Assembly (NCBI GenBank): GCA_950295325.1
Contig: OX485806.1
Coordinates: 42,532,001-42,596,000 of the forward strand
Reading direction: 5' to 3'
Source of the DNA: Polytrichum commune
Taxonomy: Eukaryota; Streptophyta; Polytrichopsida; Polytrichales; Polytrichaceae
Length of the DNA stretch: 64,000 nucleotides
The notes beneath the pieces are model-generated. The model was given only the letters and a program-made list of their open reading frames with translations. It was not told the DNA's origin and searched no databases. The number at the start of each line of letters is the position of its first letter. The stretch's first letter is position 1. This document shows positions 37,238 through 50,025 of this stretch, piece by piece. The position numbers and the translations under genes were made by a program.

Positions 37238-38221
37238 ATGGAAAGCCCACCCAATTTCATTCAAGTCGCCTGTAGGGCCCCTAAGCAGATGACTGAACTG
37301 CAAGTAAAATGCATCACATATCTGCACTGCCAGGGGGTGCCGTTGGCGGCACCCTCTTCTGAGGCTACACAAAATTCACAAACCCTGCCCACTTTCATAC
37401 AAGTGCAGCTATCTCACCTGACCACATGGCTGAATCCAAAGTCAAAAACAACACAAAGCAACCACCTTAGGCCCCCTACTTACATGGAAAGCCCACCCAA
37501 TTTCATTCCAGTCGCCTGTAGGACCCCTAACCAGATGACTGAACTGCAAGCAAAATACATCACATATCTGGCCTGGCAGGGGGTGCCGTTGGCGGCACCC
37601 TCTTCTGAGGCTACACAAAATTCACAAACCCTGCCCACTTTCATACAGGTGCAGCTATCTCACCTGACCACATGGCTGAATCCAAAGTCAAAAACAACAC
37701 AAAGCAACCACCTTAGCCCCCCTACTTACATGGAAAGCCCACCCAATTTCATTCCAGTGGCCTGTAGGACCCATAAGCAGATGACTGAACTGCAAGCAAA
37801 ATACATCACATATCTTGCCTGCCAGGGGGTGCCGTTGGCGGCACCCTCTTCTGAGGCTACACAAAATTCACAAACCCTGCCCACTTTCATACAAGTGCAG
37901 CTATCTAACCTGACCACATGGCTGAATCCAAAGTCAAAAACAACACAAAGCAACCCCCTTAGGCCCCCTACTTACATGGAAAGCCCACCCAATTTCATTC
38001 AAGTCGCCTGTAGAGCCCCTAAGCAGATGACTGAACTGCAAGCAAAATACATCACATATCTGGCCTGCCAGGGGGTGCCGTTGGCGGCACCCTCTTCTGA
38101 GGCTACACAAAATTCACAAACCCTACGCACTTTCATACAAGTTCAGCTATCTAACCTGACCTGATGGCTGAATCCAAAGTCAAAAACAACACAAAGCAAC
38201 CACCTTAGGCCCCCTACTTAC
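37238..38221 (+). repeat. Four-monomer block with ACCCATAAG, copy 1
   Basis: Order: TAGGGCCCC HC monomer with CTCACC; P-like CCAGTCGCC AW monomer with CATACAGGTGCAG; CCAGTGG monomer with ACCCATAAGCAG, TATCTTGCC and CAACCCCC; T-type monomer ending in TGA. Confidence 0.9.
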
Positions 38222-38959
38222 ATGGAAAGCCCACCCAATTTCATTCAAGTCGCCTGTAGAGCCCCTAAGCAGATGACTGAACTGCAAGTAAAATGCATCA
38301 CATATCTGCACTGCCAGGGGGTGCCGTTGGCGGCACCCTCTTCTGAGGCTACACGAAATTCACAAACCCTGCCCACTTTCATACAAGTGCAGCTATCTCA
38401 CCTGACCACATGGCTGAATCCAAAGTCAAAAACAACACAAAGCAACCACCTTAGGCCCCCTACTTACATGGAAAGCCCACCCAATTTCATTCCAGTCGCC
38501 TGTAGGACCCCTAACCAGATGACTGAACTGCAAGCAAAATACATCACATATCTGGCCTGGCAGGGGGTGCCGTTGGCGGCACCCTCTTCTGAGGCTACAC
38601 AAAATTCACAAACCCTGCCCACTTTCATACAGGTGCAGCTATCTCACCTGACCACATGGCTGAATCCAAAGTCAAAAACAACACAAAGCAACCACCTTAG
38701 CCCCCCTACTTACATGGAAAGCCCACCCAATTTCATTCCAGTGGCCTGTAGGACCCATAAGCAGATGACTGAACTGCAAGCAAAATACATCACATATCTG
38801 GCCTGCCAGGGGGTGCCGTTGGCGGCACCCTCTTCTGAGGCTACACAAAATTCACAAACCCTACGCACTTTCATACAAGTTCAGCTATCTAACCTGACCT
38901 GATGGCTGAATCCAAAGTCAAAAACAACACAAAGCAACCACCTTAGGCCCCCTACTTAC
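38222..38959 (+). repeat. Same block with one monomer deleted, copy 2
   Basis: The first two monomers follow copy 1, including CATACAGGTGCAG. The third (38714-38959) joins an ACCCATAAGCAG head to a TACGCAC / GTTCAGC / TGA tail. In copy 1 these lie in two successive monomers. It is a hybrid produced by an in-register loss of 246 bp. Confidence 0.88.
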
Positions 38960-40680
38960 ATGGAAAGCCCACCCAATTTCATTCCAGTAGCCTGTAGGAC
39001 CCCTAACCAGATGACTGAACTGCAAGCAAAATACATCACATATCTGGCACGGCAGGGGGTGCCGTTGGCGGCACCCTCTTCTGAGGCTACACAAAATTCA
39101 CAAACCCTGCCCACTTTCATACAAGTGCAGCTATCTAACCTGACCACATGGCTGAATCCAAAGTCAAAAACAACACAAAGCAACCACCTTAGCCCCCCTA
39201 CTTACATGGAAAGCCCACCCAATTTCATTCCAGTGGCCTGTAGGACCCCTAAGCAGATGACTGAACTGCAAGCAAAATACATCACATATCTGGCCTGCCA
39301 GGGGGTGCCGTTGGCGGCACCCTCTTCTGAGGCTACACAAAATTCACAAACCCTGCCCACTTTCATACAAGTGCAGCTATCTCACCTGACCACATGGCTG
39401 AATCCAAAGTCAAAAACAACACAAAGCAACCACCTTAGGCCCCCTACTTACATGGAAAGCCCACCCAATTTCATTCCAGTAGCCTGTAGGACCCCTAACC
39501 AGATGACTGAACTGCAAGCAAAATACATCACATATCTGGCCTGCCAGGGGGTGCCGTTGGCGGCACCCTCTTCTGAGGCTACACAAAATTCACAAACCCT
39601 ACGCACTTTCATACAAGTTCAGCTATCTAACCTGACCTGATGGCTGAATCCAAAGTCAAAAACAACACAAAGCAACCACCTTAGGCCCCCTACTTACATG
39701 GAAAGCCCACCCAATTTCATTGAAGTCGCCTGTAGAGCCCCTAACCAGATGACTGAACTGCAAGTAAAATGCATCACATATCTGCACTGCCAGGGGGTGC
39801 TGTTGGCGGCACCCTCTTCTGAGGCTACACAAAATTCACAAACCCTGCCCACTTTCATACAAGTGCAGCTATCTCACCTGACCACATGGCTGAATCCAAA
39901 GTCAAAAACAACACAAAGCAACCACCTTAGCCCCCCTACTTACATGGAAAGCCCACCCAATTTCATTCAAGTCGCCTGTAGAGCCCCTAACCAGATGACT
40001 GAACTGCAAGCAAAATACATCACATATCTGGCCTGCCAGGGGGTGCCGTTGGCGGCACCCTCTTCTGAGGCTACACAAAATTCACAAACCCTACGCACTT
40101 TCATACAAGTTCAGCTATCTAACCTGACCTGATGGCTGAATCCAAAGTCAAAAACAACACAAAGCAACCACCTTAGGCCCCCTACTTACATGGAAAGCCC
40201 ACCCAATTTCATTCAAGTCGCCTGTAGAGCCCCTAACCAGATGACTGAACTGGAAGTAAAATGCATCACATATCTGCATTGCTAGGGGGTGCCGTTGGCG
40301 GCACCCTCTTCTGAGGCTACACAAAATTCACAAACCTTGCCCACTTTCATACAAGTGCAGCTATCTAACCTGACCACATGGCTGAATCCAAAGTCAAAAA
40401 CAACACAAAGCAACCACCTTAGCCCCCCTACTTACATGGAAAGCCCACCCAATTTCATTCAAGTCGCCTGTAGAGCCCTAACCAGATGACTGAACTGGAA
40501 GTAAAATGCATCACATATCTGGCCTGCCAGGGGGTGCCGTTGGCGGCACCCTCTTCTGAGGCTACACAAAATTCACAAACCTTGCCCACTTTCATACAAG
40601 TGCAGCTATCTAACCTGACCACATGGCTGAATCCAAAGTCAAAAACAACACAAAGCAACCACCTTAGCCCCCCTACTTAC

Positions 40681-41664
40681 ATGGAAAGCCCACCCAATTT
40701 CATTCAAGTCGCCTGTAGGGCCCCTAAGCAGATGACTGAACTGCAAGTAAAATGCATCACATATCTGCACTGCCAGGGGGTGCCGTTGGCGGCACCCTCT
40801 TCTGAGGCTACACAAAATTCACAAACCCTGCCCACTTTCATACAAGTGCAGCTATCTCACCTGACCACATGGCTGAATCCAAAGTCAAAAACAACACAAA
40901 GCAACCACCTTAGGCCCCCTACTTACATGGAAAGCCCACCCAATTTCATTCCAGTCGCCTGTAGGACCCCTAACCAGATGACTGAACTGCAAGCAAAATA
41001 CATCACATATCTGGCCTGGCAGGGGGTGCCGTTGGCGGCACCCTCTTCTGAGGCTACACAAAATTCACAAACCCTGCCCACTTTCATACAAGTGCAGCTA
41101 TCTCACCTGACCACATGGCTGAATCCAAAGTCAAAAACAACACAAAGCAACCACCTTAGCCCCCCTACTTACATGGAAAGCCCACCCAATTTCATTCCAG
41201 TGGCCTGTAGGACCCATAAGCAGATGACTGAACTGCAAGCAAAATACATCACATATCTTGCCTGCCAGGGGGTGCCGTTGGCGGCACCCTCTTCTGAGGC
41301 TACACAAAATTCACAAACCCTGCCCACTTTCATACAAGTGCAGCTATCTAACCTGACCACATGGCTGAATCCAAAGTCAAAAACAACACAAAGCAACCCC
41401 CTTAGGCCCCCTACTTACATGGAAAGCCCACCCAATTTCATTCAAGTCGCATGTAGAGCCCCTAAGCAGATGACTGAACTGCAAGCAAAATACATCACAT
41501 ATCTGGCCTGCCAGGGGGTGCCGTTGGCGGCACCCTCTTCTGAGGCTACACAAAATTCACAAACCCTACGCACTTTCATACAAGTTCAGCTATCTAACCT
41601 GACCTGATGGCTGAATCCAAAGTCAAAAACAACACAAAGCAACCACCTTAGGCCCCCTACTTAC
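40681..41664 (+). repeat. Four-monomer block with ACCCATAAG, copy 3
   Basis: Same four-monomer order as 37238-38221, including ACCCATAAGCAG and TATCTTGCC, but CATACAAGTGCAG in the second monomer and AAGTCGCATG in the fourth. Offset from copy 1 is 3443 bp (14 x 246 - 1). Confidence 0.88.
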
Positions 41665-44600
41665 ATGGAAAGCCCACCCAATTTCATTCAAGTCGCCTGT
41701 AGGGCCCCTAAGCAGATGACTGAACTGCAAGTAAAATGCATCACATATCTGCACTGCCAGGGGGTGCCGTTGGCGGCACCCTCTTCTGAGGCTACACAAA
41801 ATTCACAAACCCTGCCCACTTTCATACAAGTGCAGCTATCTCACCTGACCACATGGCTGAATCCAAAGTCAAAAACAACACAAAGCAACCACCTTAGGCC
41901 CCCTACTTACATGGAAAGCCCACCCAATTTCATTCCAGTTGCGTGTAGGACCCCTAACCAGATGACTGAACTGCAAGCAAAATACATCACATATCTGGCC
42001 TGGCAGGGGGTGCCGTTGGCGGCACCCTCCTCTGAGGCTACACAAAATTCACAAACCCTGCCCACTTTCATACAAGTGCAGCTATCTAACCTGACCTGAT
42101 GGCTGAATCCAAAGTCAAAAACAACACAAAGCAACCACCTTAGGCCTCCTACTTACATGGAAAGCCCACCCAATTTCATTCAAGTCGCCTGTAGAGCCCC
42201 TAACCAGATGACTGAACTGCAAGTAAAATGCATCACATATCTGCATTGCCAGGGGGTGCCGTTGGCGGCACCCTCTTCTGAGGCTACACAAAATTCACAA
42301 ACCCTGCCCACTTTCATACAAGTGCAGCTATCTAACCTGACCACATGGCTGAATCCAAAGTCAAAAACAACACAAAGCAACCACCTTAGCCCCCCTACTT
42401 ACATGGAAAGCCCACCCAATTTCATTCAAGTCGCCTGTAGAGCCCCTAACCAGATGACTGAACTGGAAGTAAAATGCATCACATATCTGGCCTGCCAGGG
42501 GGTGCCGTTGGCGGCACCCTCTTCTGAGGCTACACAAAATTCACAAACCCTGCCCACTTTCATACAAGTGCAGCTATCTCACCTGACCACATGGCTGAAT
42601 CCAAAGTCAAAAACAACACAAAGCAACCACCTTAGGCCCCCTACTTACATGGAAAGCCCACCCAATTTCATTCCAGTAGCCTGTAGGACCCCTAACCAGA
42701 TGACTGAACTGCAAGCAAAATACATCACATATCTGGCCTGGCAGGGGGTGCCGTTGGCGGCACCCTCTTCTGAGGCTACACAAAATTCACAAACCCTGCC
42801 CACTTTCATACAAGTGCAGCTATCTAACCTGACCTGATGGCTGAATCCAAAGTCAAAAACAACACAAAGCAACCACCTTAGGCCCCCTACTTACATGGAA
42901 AGCCACCCAATTTCATTCAAGTCGCCTGTAGAGCCCCTAACCAGATGACTGAACTGCAAGCAAAATACATCACATATCTGGCCTGCCAGGGGGTGCCGTT
43001 GGCGGCACCCTCTTCTGAGGCTACACAAAATTCACAAACCCTGCGCACTTTCATACAAGTTCAGCTATCTAACCTGACCTGATGGCTGAATCCAAAGTCA
43101 AAAACAACACAAAGCAACCACCTTAGGCCCCCTACTTACATGGAAAGCCCACCCAATTTCATTCAAGTCGCCTGTAGAGCCCCTAAGCAGATGACTGAAC
43201 TGCAAGTAAAATGCATCACATATCTGCAGTGCCAGGGGGTGCCGTTGGCGGCACCCTCTTCTGAGGCTACACAAAATTCACAAACCCTGCCCACTTTCAT
43301 ACAAGTGCAGCTATCTCACCTGACCACATGGCTGAATCCAAAGTCAAAAACAACACAAAGCAACCACCTTAGCCCCCCTACTTACATGGAAAGCCCACCC
43401 AATTTCATTCCAGTGGCGTGTAGGACCCCTAAGCAGATGACTGAACTGCAAGCAAAATACATCACATATCTGGCCTGCCAGGGGGTGCCGTTGGCGGCAC
43501 CCTCTTCTGAGGCTACACAAAATTCACAAACCCTGCCCACTTTCATACAAGTGCAGCTATCTAACCTGACCACATGGCTGAATCCAAAGTCAAAAACAAC
43601 ACAATGCAACCCCCTTAGGCCCCCTACTTACATGGAAAGCCCACCCAATTTCATTCAAGTCGCCTGTAGAGCCCCTAAGCAGATGACTGAACTGCAAGCA
43701 AAATACATCACATATCTGGCCTGCCAGGGGGTGCCGTTGGCGGCACCCTCTTCTGAGGCTACACAAAATTCACAAACCCTACGCACTTTCATACAAGTTC
43801 AGCTATCTAACCTGACCTGATGGCTGAATCCAAAGTCAAAAACAACACAAAGCAACCACCTTAGGCCCCCTACTTACATGGAAAGCCCACCCAATTTCAT
43901 TCAAGTCGCCTGTAGAGCCCCTAACCAGATGACTGAACTGCAAGTAAAATGCATCACATATCTGCACTGCCATGGGGTGCTGTTGGCGGCACCCTCTTCT
44001 GAGGCTACACAAAATTCACAAACCCAGCCCACTTTCATACAAGTGCAGCTATCTCACCTGACCACATGGCTGAATCCAAAGTCAAAAACAACACAAAGCA
44101 ACCACCTTAGCCCCCCTACTTACATGGAAAGCCCACCCAATTTCATTCCAGTGGCCTGTAGGACCCCTAAGCAGATGACTGAACTGCAAGCAAAATACAT
44201 CACATATCTGGCCTGCCAGGGGGTTCCGTTGGCGGCACCCTCTTCTGAGGCTACACAAAATTCACAAACCCTGCCCACTTTCATACAAGTGCAGCTATCT
44301 AACCTGACCACATGGCTGAATCCAAAGTCAAAAACAACACAAAGCAACCACCTTAGGCCCCCTACTTACATGGAAAGCCCACCCAATTTCATTCCAGTAG
44401 CCTGTAGGACCCCTAACCAGATGACTGAACTGCAAGTAAAATGCATCACATATCTGCACTGCCAGGGGGTGCCGTTGGCGGCACCCTCTTCTGAGGCTAC
44501 ACAAACTTCGCAAACCCTGCCCACTTTCATACAAGTGCAGCTATCTAACCTGACCACATGGCTGAATCCAAAGTCAAAAACAACACAAAGCAACCCCCTT

Positions 44601-45599
44601 AGGCCCCCTACTTACATGGAAAGCCCACCCAATTTCATTCAAGTCGCCTGTAGAGCCCCTAACCAGATGACTGAACTGCAAGTAAAATGCATCACATATC
44701 TGCACTGCCAGGGGGTGCCGTTGGCGGCACCCTCTTCTGAGGCTACACAAAATTCACAAACCCTGCCCACTTTCATACAAGTGCAGCTATCTAACCTGAC
44801 CACATGGCTGAATCCAAAGTCAAAAACAACACAAAGGAACCACCTTAGGCCCCCTACTTACATGGAAAGCCCACCCAATTTCATTCAAGTCGCCTGTAGA
44901 GCCCCTAACCAGATGACTGAACTGCAAGTAAAATGCATCACATATCTGGCCTGCCAGGGGGTGCCGTTGGCGGCACCCTCTTCTGAGGCTACACAAAATT
45001 CCCAAACCCTGCCCACTTTCATACAAGTGCAGCTATCTAACCTGACCACATGGCTGAATCCAAAGTCAAAAACAACACAAAGCAACCACCTTAGGCCCCC
45101 TACTTACATGGAAAGCCCACCCAATTTCATTCAAGTCCCCTGTAGAGCCCCTAACCAGATGACTGAACTGCAAGTAAAATGCATCACATATCTGGCCTGC
45201 CAGGGGGTGCCGTTGGCGGCACCCTCTTCTGAGGCTACACAAAATTCACAAACCTTGCCCACTTTCATACAAGTGCAGCTATCTAACCTGACCACATGGC
45301 TGAATCCAAAGTCAAAAACAACACAAAGCAACCCCCTTAGGCCCCCTACTTACATGGAAAGCCCACCCAATTTCATTCAAGTCGCCTGTAGAGCCCCTAA
45401 CCAGATGACTGAACTGCAAGCAAAATACATCACATATCTGGCCTGCCAGGGGGTGCCGTTGGCGGCACCCTCTTCTGAGGCTACACAAAATTCACAAACC
45501 CTACGCACTTTCATACAAGTTCAGCTATCTAACCTGACCTGATGGCTGAATCCAAAGTCAAAAACAACACAAAGCAACCACCTTAGGCCCCCTACTTAC

Positions 45600-48303
45600 A
45601 TGGAAAGCCCACCCAATTTCATTCCAGTAGCCTGTAGGACCCCTAAGCAGATGACTGAACTGCAAGCAAAATACAGCACATATCTGGCCTGCCAGGGGGT
45701 TCCGTTGGCGGCACCCTCTTCTAAGGCTACACAAAATTCACAAACACTGCCCACTTTCATACAAGTGCAGCTATCTAACCTGACCACATGGCTGAATCCA
45801 AAGTCAAAAACAACACAAAGCAACCACCTTAGCCCCCCTACTTACATGGAAAGCCCACCCAATTTCATTCAAGTCGCCTGTAGAGCCCCTAACCAGATTA
45901 CTGAACTGCAAGTAAAATGCATCATATATCTGGCCTGGCAGAGGGTGCCGTTGGCGGCACCCTCTTCTGAGGCTACACAAAATTCACAAACCCTGCCCAC
46001 TTTCATACAAGTGCAGCTATCTAACCTGACCACATGGCTGAATCCAAAGTCAAAAACAACACAAAGCAACCACCTTAGGCCCCCTACTTACATGGAAAGC
46101 CCACCCAATTTCATTCCAGTAGCCTGTAGGACCCCTAAGCAGATGACTGAACTGCAAGCAAAATACAGCACATATCTGGCCTGCCAGGGGCTGCCGTTGG
46201 CGGCACCCTCTTCTGAGGCTACACAAAATTCACAAACCTTGTCCACTTTCATACAAGTGCAGCTATCTAACCTGACCACATGGCTGAATCCAAAGTCAAA
46301 AACAACACAAAGGAACCACCTTAGGCCCCCTACTTACATGGAAAGCCCACCCAATTTCATTCAAGTCGCCTGTAGAGCCCCTAAGCAGATGACTGAACTG
46401 CAAGTAAAATGCATCACATATCTGCACTGCCAGGGGGTGCCGTTGGCGGCACCCTCTTCTGAGGCTACACAAAATTCACAAACCCTGCGCACTTTCATAC
46501 AAGTGCAGCTATCTAACCTGACCACATGGCTGAATCCAAAGTCAAAAACAACACAAAGCAACCACCTTACGCCCCCTACTTACATGGAAAGCCCACCCAA
46601 TTTCATTCCAGTAGCCTGTAGGACCCCTAAGCAGATGACTGAACTGCAAGCAAAATACATCACATATCTGGCCTGCCAGGGGGTCCCGTTGGCGGCACCC
46701 TCTTCTGAGGCTACACAAAATTCACAAACACTGCCCACTTTCATACAAGTGCAGCTATCTAACCTGACCACATGGCTGAATCCAAAGTCAAAAACAACAC
46801 AAAGCAACCACCTTAGGCCCCCTACTTACATGGAAAGCCCACCCAATTTCATTCAAGTCCCCTGTAGAGCCCCTAAGCAGATGACTGAACTGCAAGTAAA
46901 ATGCATCACATATCTGGCCTGGCAGGGGGTGCCGTTGGCGGCACCCTCTTCTGAGGCTACACAAAATTCACAAACCCTGCCCACTTTCATACAAGTGCAG
47001 CTATCTAACCTGACCTGATGGCTGAATCCAAAGTCAAAAACAACACAAAGCAACCACCTTAGGCCCCCTACTTACATGGAAAGCCCACCCAATTTCATTC
47101 AAGTCCCCTGTAGAGCCCCTAAGCAGATGACTGAACTGCAAGTAAAATGCATCACATATCTGGCCTGGCAGGGGGTGCCGTTGGCGGCACCCTCTTCTGA
47201 GGCTACACAAAATTCACAAACCCTGCCCACTTTCATACAAGTGCAGCTATCTAACCTGACCACATGGCTGAATCCAAAGTCAAAAACAACACAAAGCAAC
47301 CACCTTAGGCCCCCTACTTACATGGAAAGCCCACCCAATTTCATTCCAGTAGCCTGTAGGACCCCTAAGCAGATGACTGAACTGCAAGCAAAATACATCA
47401 CATATCTGGCCTGCCAGGGGGTCCCGTTGGCGGCACCCTCTTCTGAGGCTACACAAAATTCACAAACCTTGTCCACTTTCATACAAGTGCAGCTATCTAA
47501 CCTGACCACATGGCTGAATCCAAAGTCAAAAACAACACAAAGCAACCACCTTAGGCCCCCTACTTACATGGAAAGCCCACCCAATTTCATTCAAGTCGCC
47601 TGTAGAGCCCCTAACCAGATGAGTGAACTGCAAGCAAAATGCATCATATATCTGGCCTGGCAGAGGGTGCCGTTGGCGGCACCCTCTTCTGAGGCTACAC
47701 AAAATTCACAAACCCTGCCCACTTTCATACAAGTGCAGCTATCTAACCTGACCACATGGCTGAATCCAAAGTCAAAAACAACACAAAGCAACCACCTTAG
47801 GCCCCCTACTTACATGGAAAGCCCACCCAATTTCATTCAAGTCGCCTGTAGAGCCCCTAACCAGATGACTGAACTGCAATCAAAATACATCACATATCTG
47901 GCCTGCCGGGGGGTGCGTTGGCGGCACCGTCTTCTGAGGCTACACAAAATTCACAAACCCTGCCACTTTCATACAAGTGCAGCTATCTAACCTGACCACA
48001 TGGCTGAATCCAAAGTCAAAAACAACACAAAGCAACCACCTTAGCCCCCCTACTTACATGGAAAGCCCACCCAATTTCATTCCAGTAGCCTGTAGGACCC
48101 CTAAGCAGATGACTGAACTGCAATCAAAATACATCACATATCTGGCCTGGCAGGGGGTGCCGCTGGCGGCACCCTCTTCTGAGGCAACACAAAATTCACA
48201 AACCCTGCCCACTTTCATACAAGTGCAGCTATCTAACTTCACCACATGGCTGAATCCAAAGTCAAAAACAACACAAAGCAACCACCTTAGGCCCCCTACT
48301 TAC
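45600..48303 (+). repeat. Zone 4: patch of left-end monomers in a foreign setting
   Basis: Eleven monomers here carry zone 1 marks that are otherwise missing or rare between 18.8 and 64 kb: TACAGCACAT, TCTAAGGC, CAGAGGG, CAAAGGAACC, AAGTCCCCTG with AW, GATGAGTGAACTG and CAATCAAAATAC. 45846-46583 follows 6505-7242 in order, and 47076-48303 follows 10195-11424. The borders are a T-type monomer on the left (ending 45599) and HC monomers on the right. The monomer at 47814 is two bases short. Confidence 0.87.
47814..48057 (+). repeat. Monomer with two lone single-base losses (244 bp)
   Basis: GGGTGCGTTGG near 47916 and CCTGCCACTTTC near 47963 each lack one C relative to the related monomer at 10933. 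Neither loss is shared with any other copy I saw, unlike almost all other length changes in the window. They may be real or may be base-calling errors. Confidence 0.8.
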
Positions 48304-50025
48304 ATGGAAAGCCCACCCAATTTCATTCAAGTCGCCTGTAGAGCCCCTAACCAGATGACTGAACTGCAAGTAAAATGCATCACATATCTGCACTGCCAGG
48401 GGGTGCCGTTGGCGGCACCCTCTTCTGAGGCTACACAAAATTCACAAACCCTGCCCACTTTCATACAAGTGCAGCTATCTAACCTGACCACATGGCTGAA
48501 TCCAAAGTCAAAAACAACACAAAGCAACCACCTTAGGCCCCCTACTTACATGGAAAGCCCACCCAATTTCATTCAAGTCGCCTGTAGAGCCCCTAACCAG
48601 ATGACTGAACTGCAAGTAAAATGCATCACATATCTGCACTGCCAGGGGGTGCCGTTGGCGGCACCCTCTTCTGAGGCTACACAAAATTCACAAACCCTGC
48701 CCACTTTCATACAAGTGCAGCTATCTAACCTGACCACATGGCTGAATCCAAAGTCAAAAACAACACAAAGCAACCACCTTAGGCCCCCTACTTACATGGA
48801 AAGCCCACCCAATTTCATTCCAGTAGCCTGTAGGACCCCTAACCAGATGACTGAACTGCAAGCAAAATACATCACATATCTGGCCTGGTAGGGGGTGCCG
48901 TTGGCGGCACCCTCCTCTGAGGCTACACAAAATTCACAAACCCTGCCCACTTTCATACAAGTGCAGCTATCTAACCTGACCTGATGGCTGAATCCAAAGT
49001 CAAAAACAACACAAAGCAACCACCTTAGCCCCCCTACTTACATGGAAAGCCCACCCAATTTCATTCAAGTCGCCTGTAGAGCCCCTAACCAGATGACTGA
49101 ACTGCAAGCAAAATACATCACATATCTGGCCTGCCAGGGGGTGCCGTTGGCGGCACCCTCTTCTGAGGCTACACAAAATTCACAAACCCTACGCACTTTC
49201 ATACAAGTTCAGCTATCTAACCTGACCTGATGGCTGAATCCAAAGTCAAAAACAACACAAAGCAACCACCTTAGCCCCCCTACTTACATGGAAAGCCCAC
49301 CCAATTTCATTCAAGTCGCCTGTAGAGCCCCTAAGCAGAGGACTGAACTGCAAGTAAAATGCATCACATATCTGCACTACCAGGGGGTGCCGTTGGCGGC
49401 ACCCTCTTCTGAGGCTACACAAAATTCACAAACCCTGCCCACTTTCATACAAGTGCAGCTATCTCACCTGACCACATGGCTGAATCCAAAGTCAAAAACA
49501 ACACAAAGCAACCACCTTAGCCCCCCTACTTACATGGAAAGCCCACCCAATTTCATTCCAGTGGCCTGTAGGACCCCTAAGCAGATGACTGAACTGCAAG
49601 CAAAATACATCACATATCTGGCCTGCCAGGGGGTGCCGTTGGCGGCACCCTCTTCTGAGGCTACACAAAATTCACAAACCCTGCCCACTTTCATACAAGT
49701 GCAGCTATCTAACCTGATCACATGGCTGAATCCAAAGTCAAAAACAACACAAAGCAACCCCCTTAGGCCCCCTACTTACATGGAAAGCCCACCCAATTTC
49801 ATTCAAGTCGCCTGTAGAGCCCCTAACCAGATGACTGAACTGCAAGCAAAATACATCACATATCTGGCCTGCCAGGGGGTGCCGTTGCCGGCACCCTCTT
49901 CTGAGGCTACACAAAATTCACAAACCCTACGCACTTTCATACAAGTTCAGCTATCTAACCTGACCTGATGGCTGAATCCAAAGTCAAAAACAACACAAAG
50001 CAACCACCTTAGGCCCCCTACTTAC

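Larger units (their letters stand above)
36254..45599 (+). repeat. Zone 3b: T-type-punctuated segment
   Basis: About 38 monomers in which linked T-type monomers close blocks of 2-7 monomers (38164, 38902, 39640, 40132, 41607, 43082, 43820, 45542). The variants are as in zone 3a, plus ACCCATAAGCAG, CATACAGGTGCAG and TATCTTGCC. Single-base losses lie near 36217, 40478 and 42901. Nothing but satellite is present. Confidence 0.85.
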
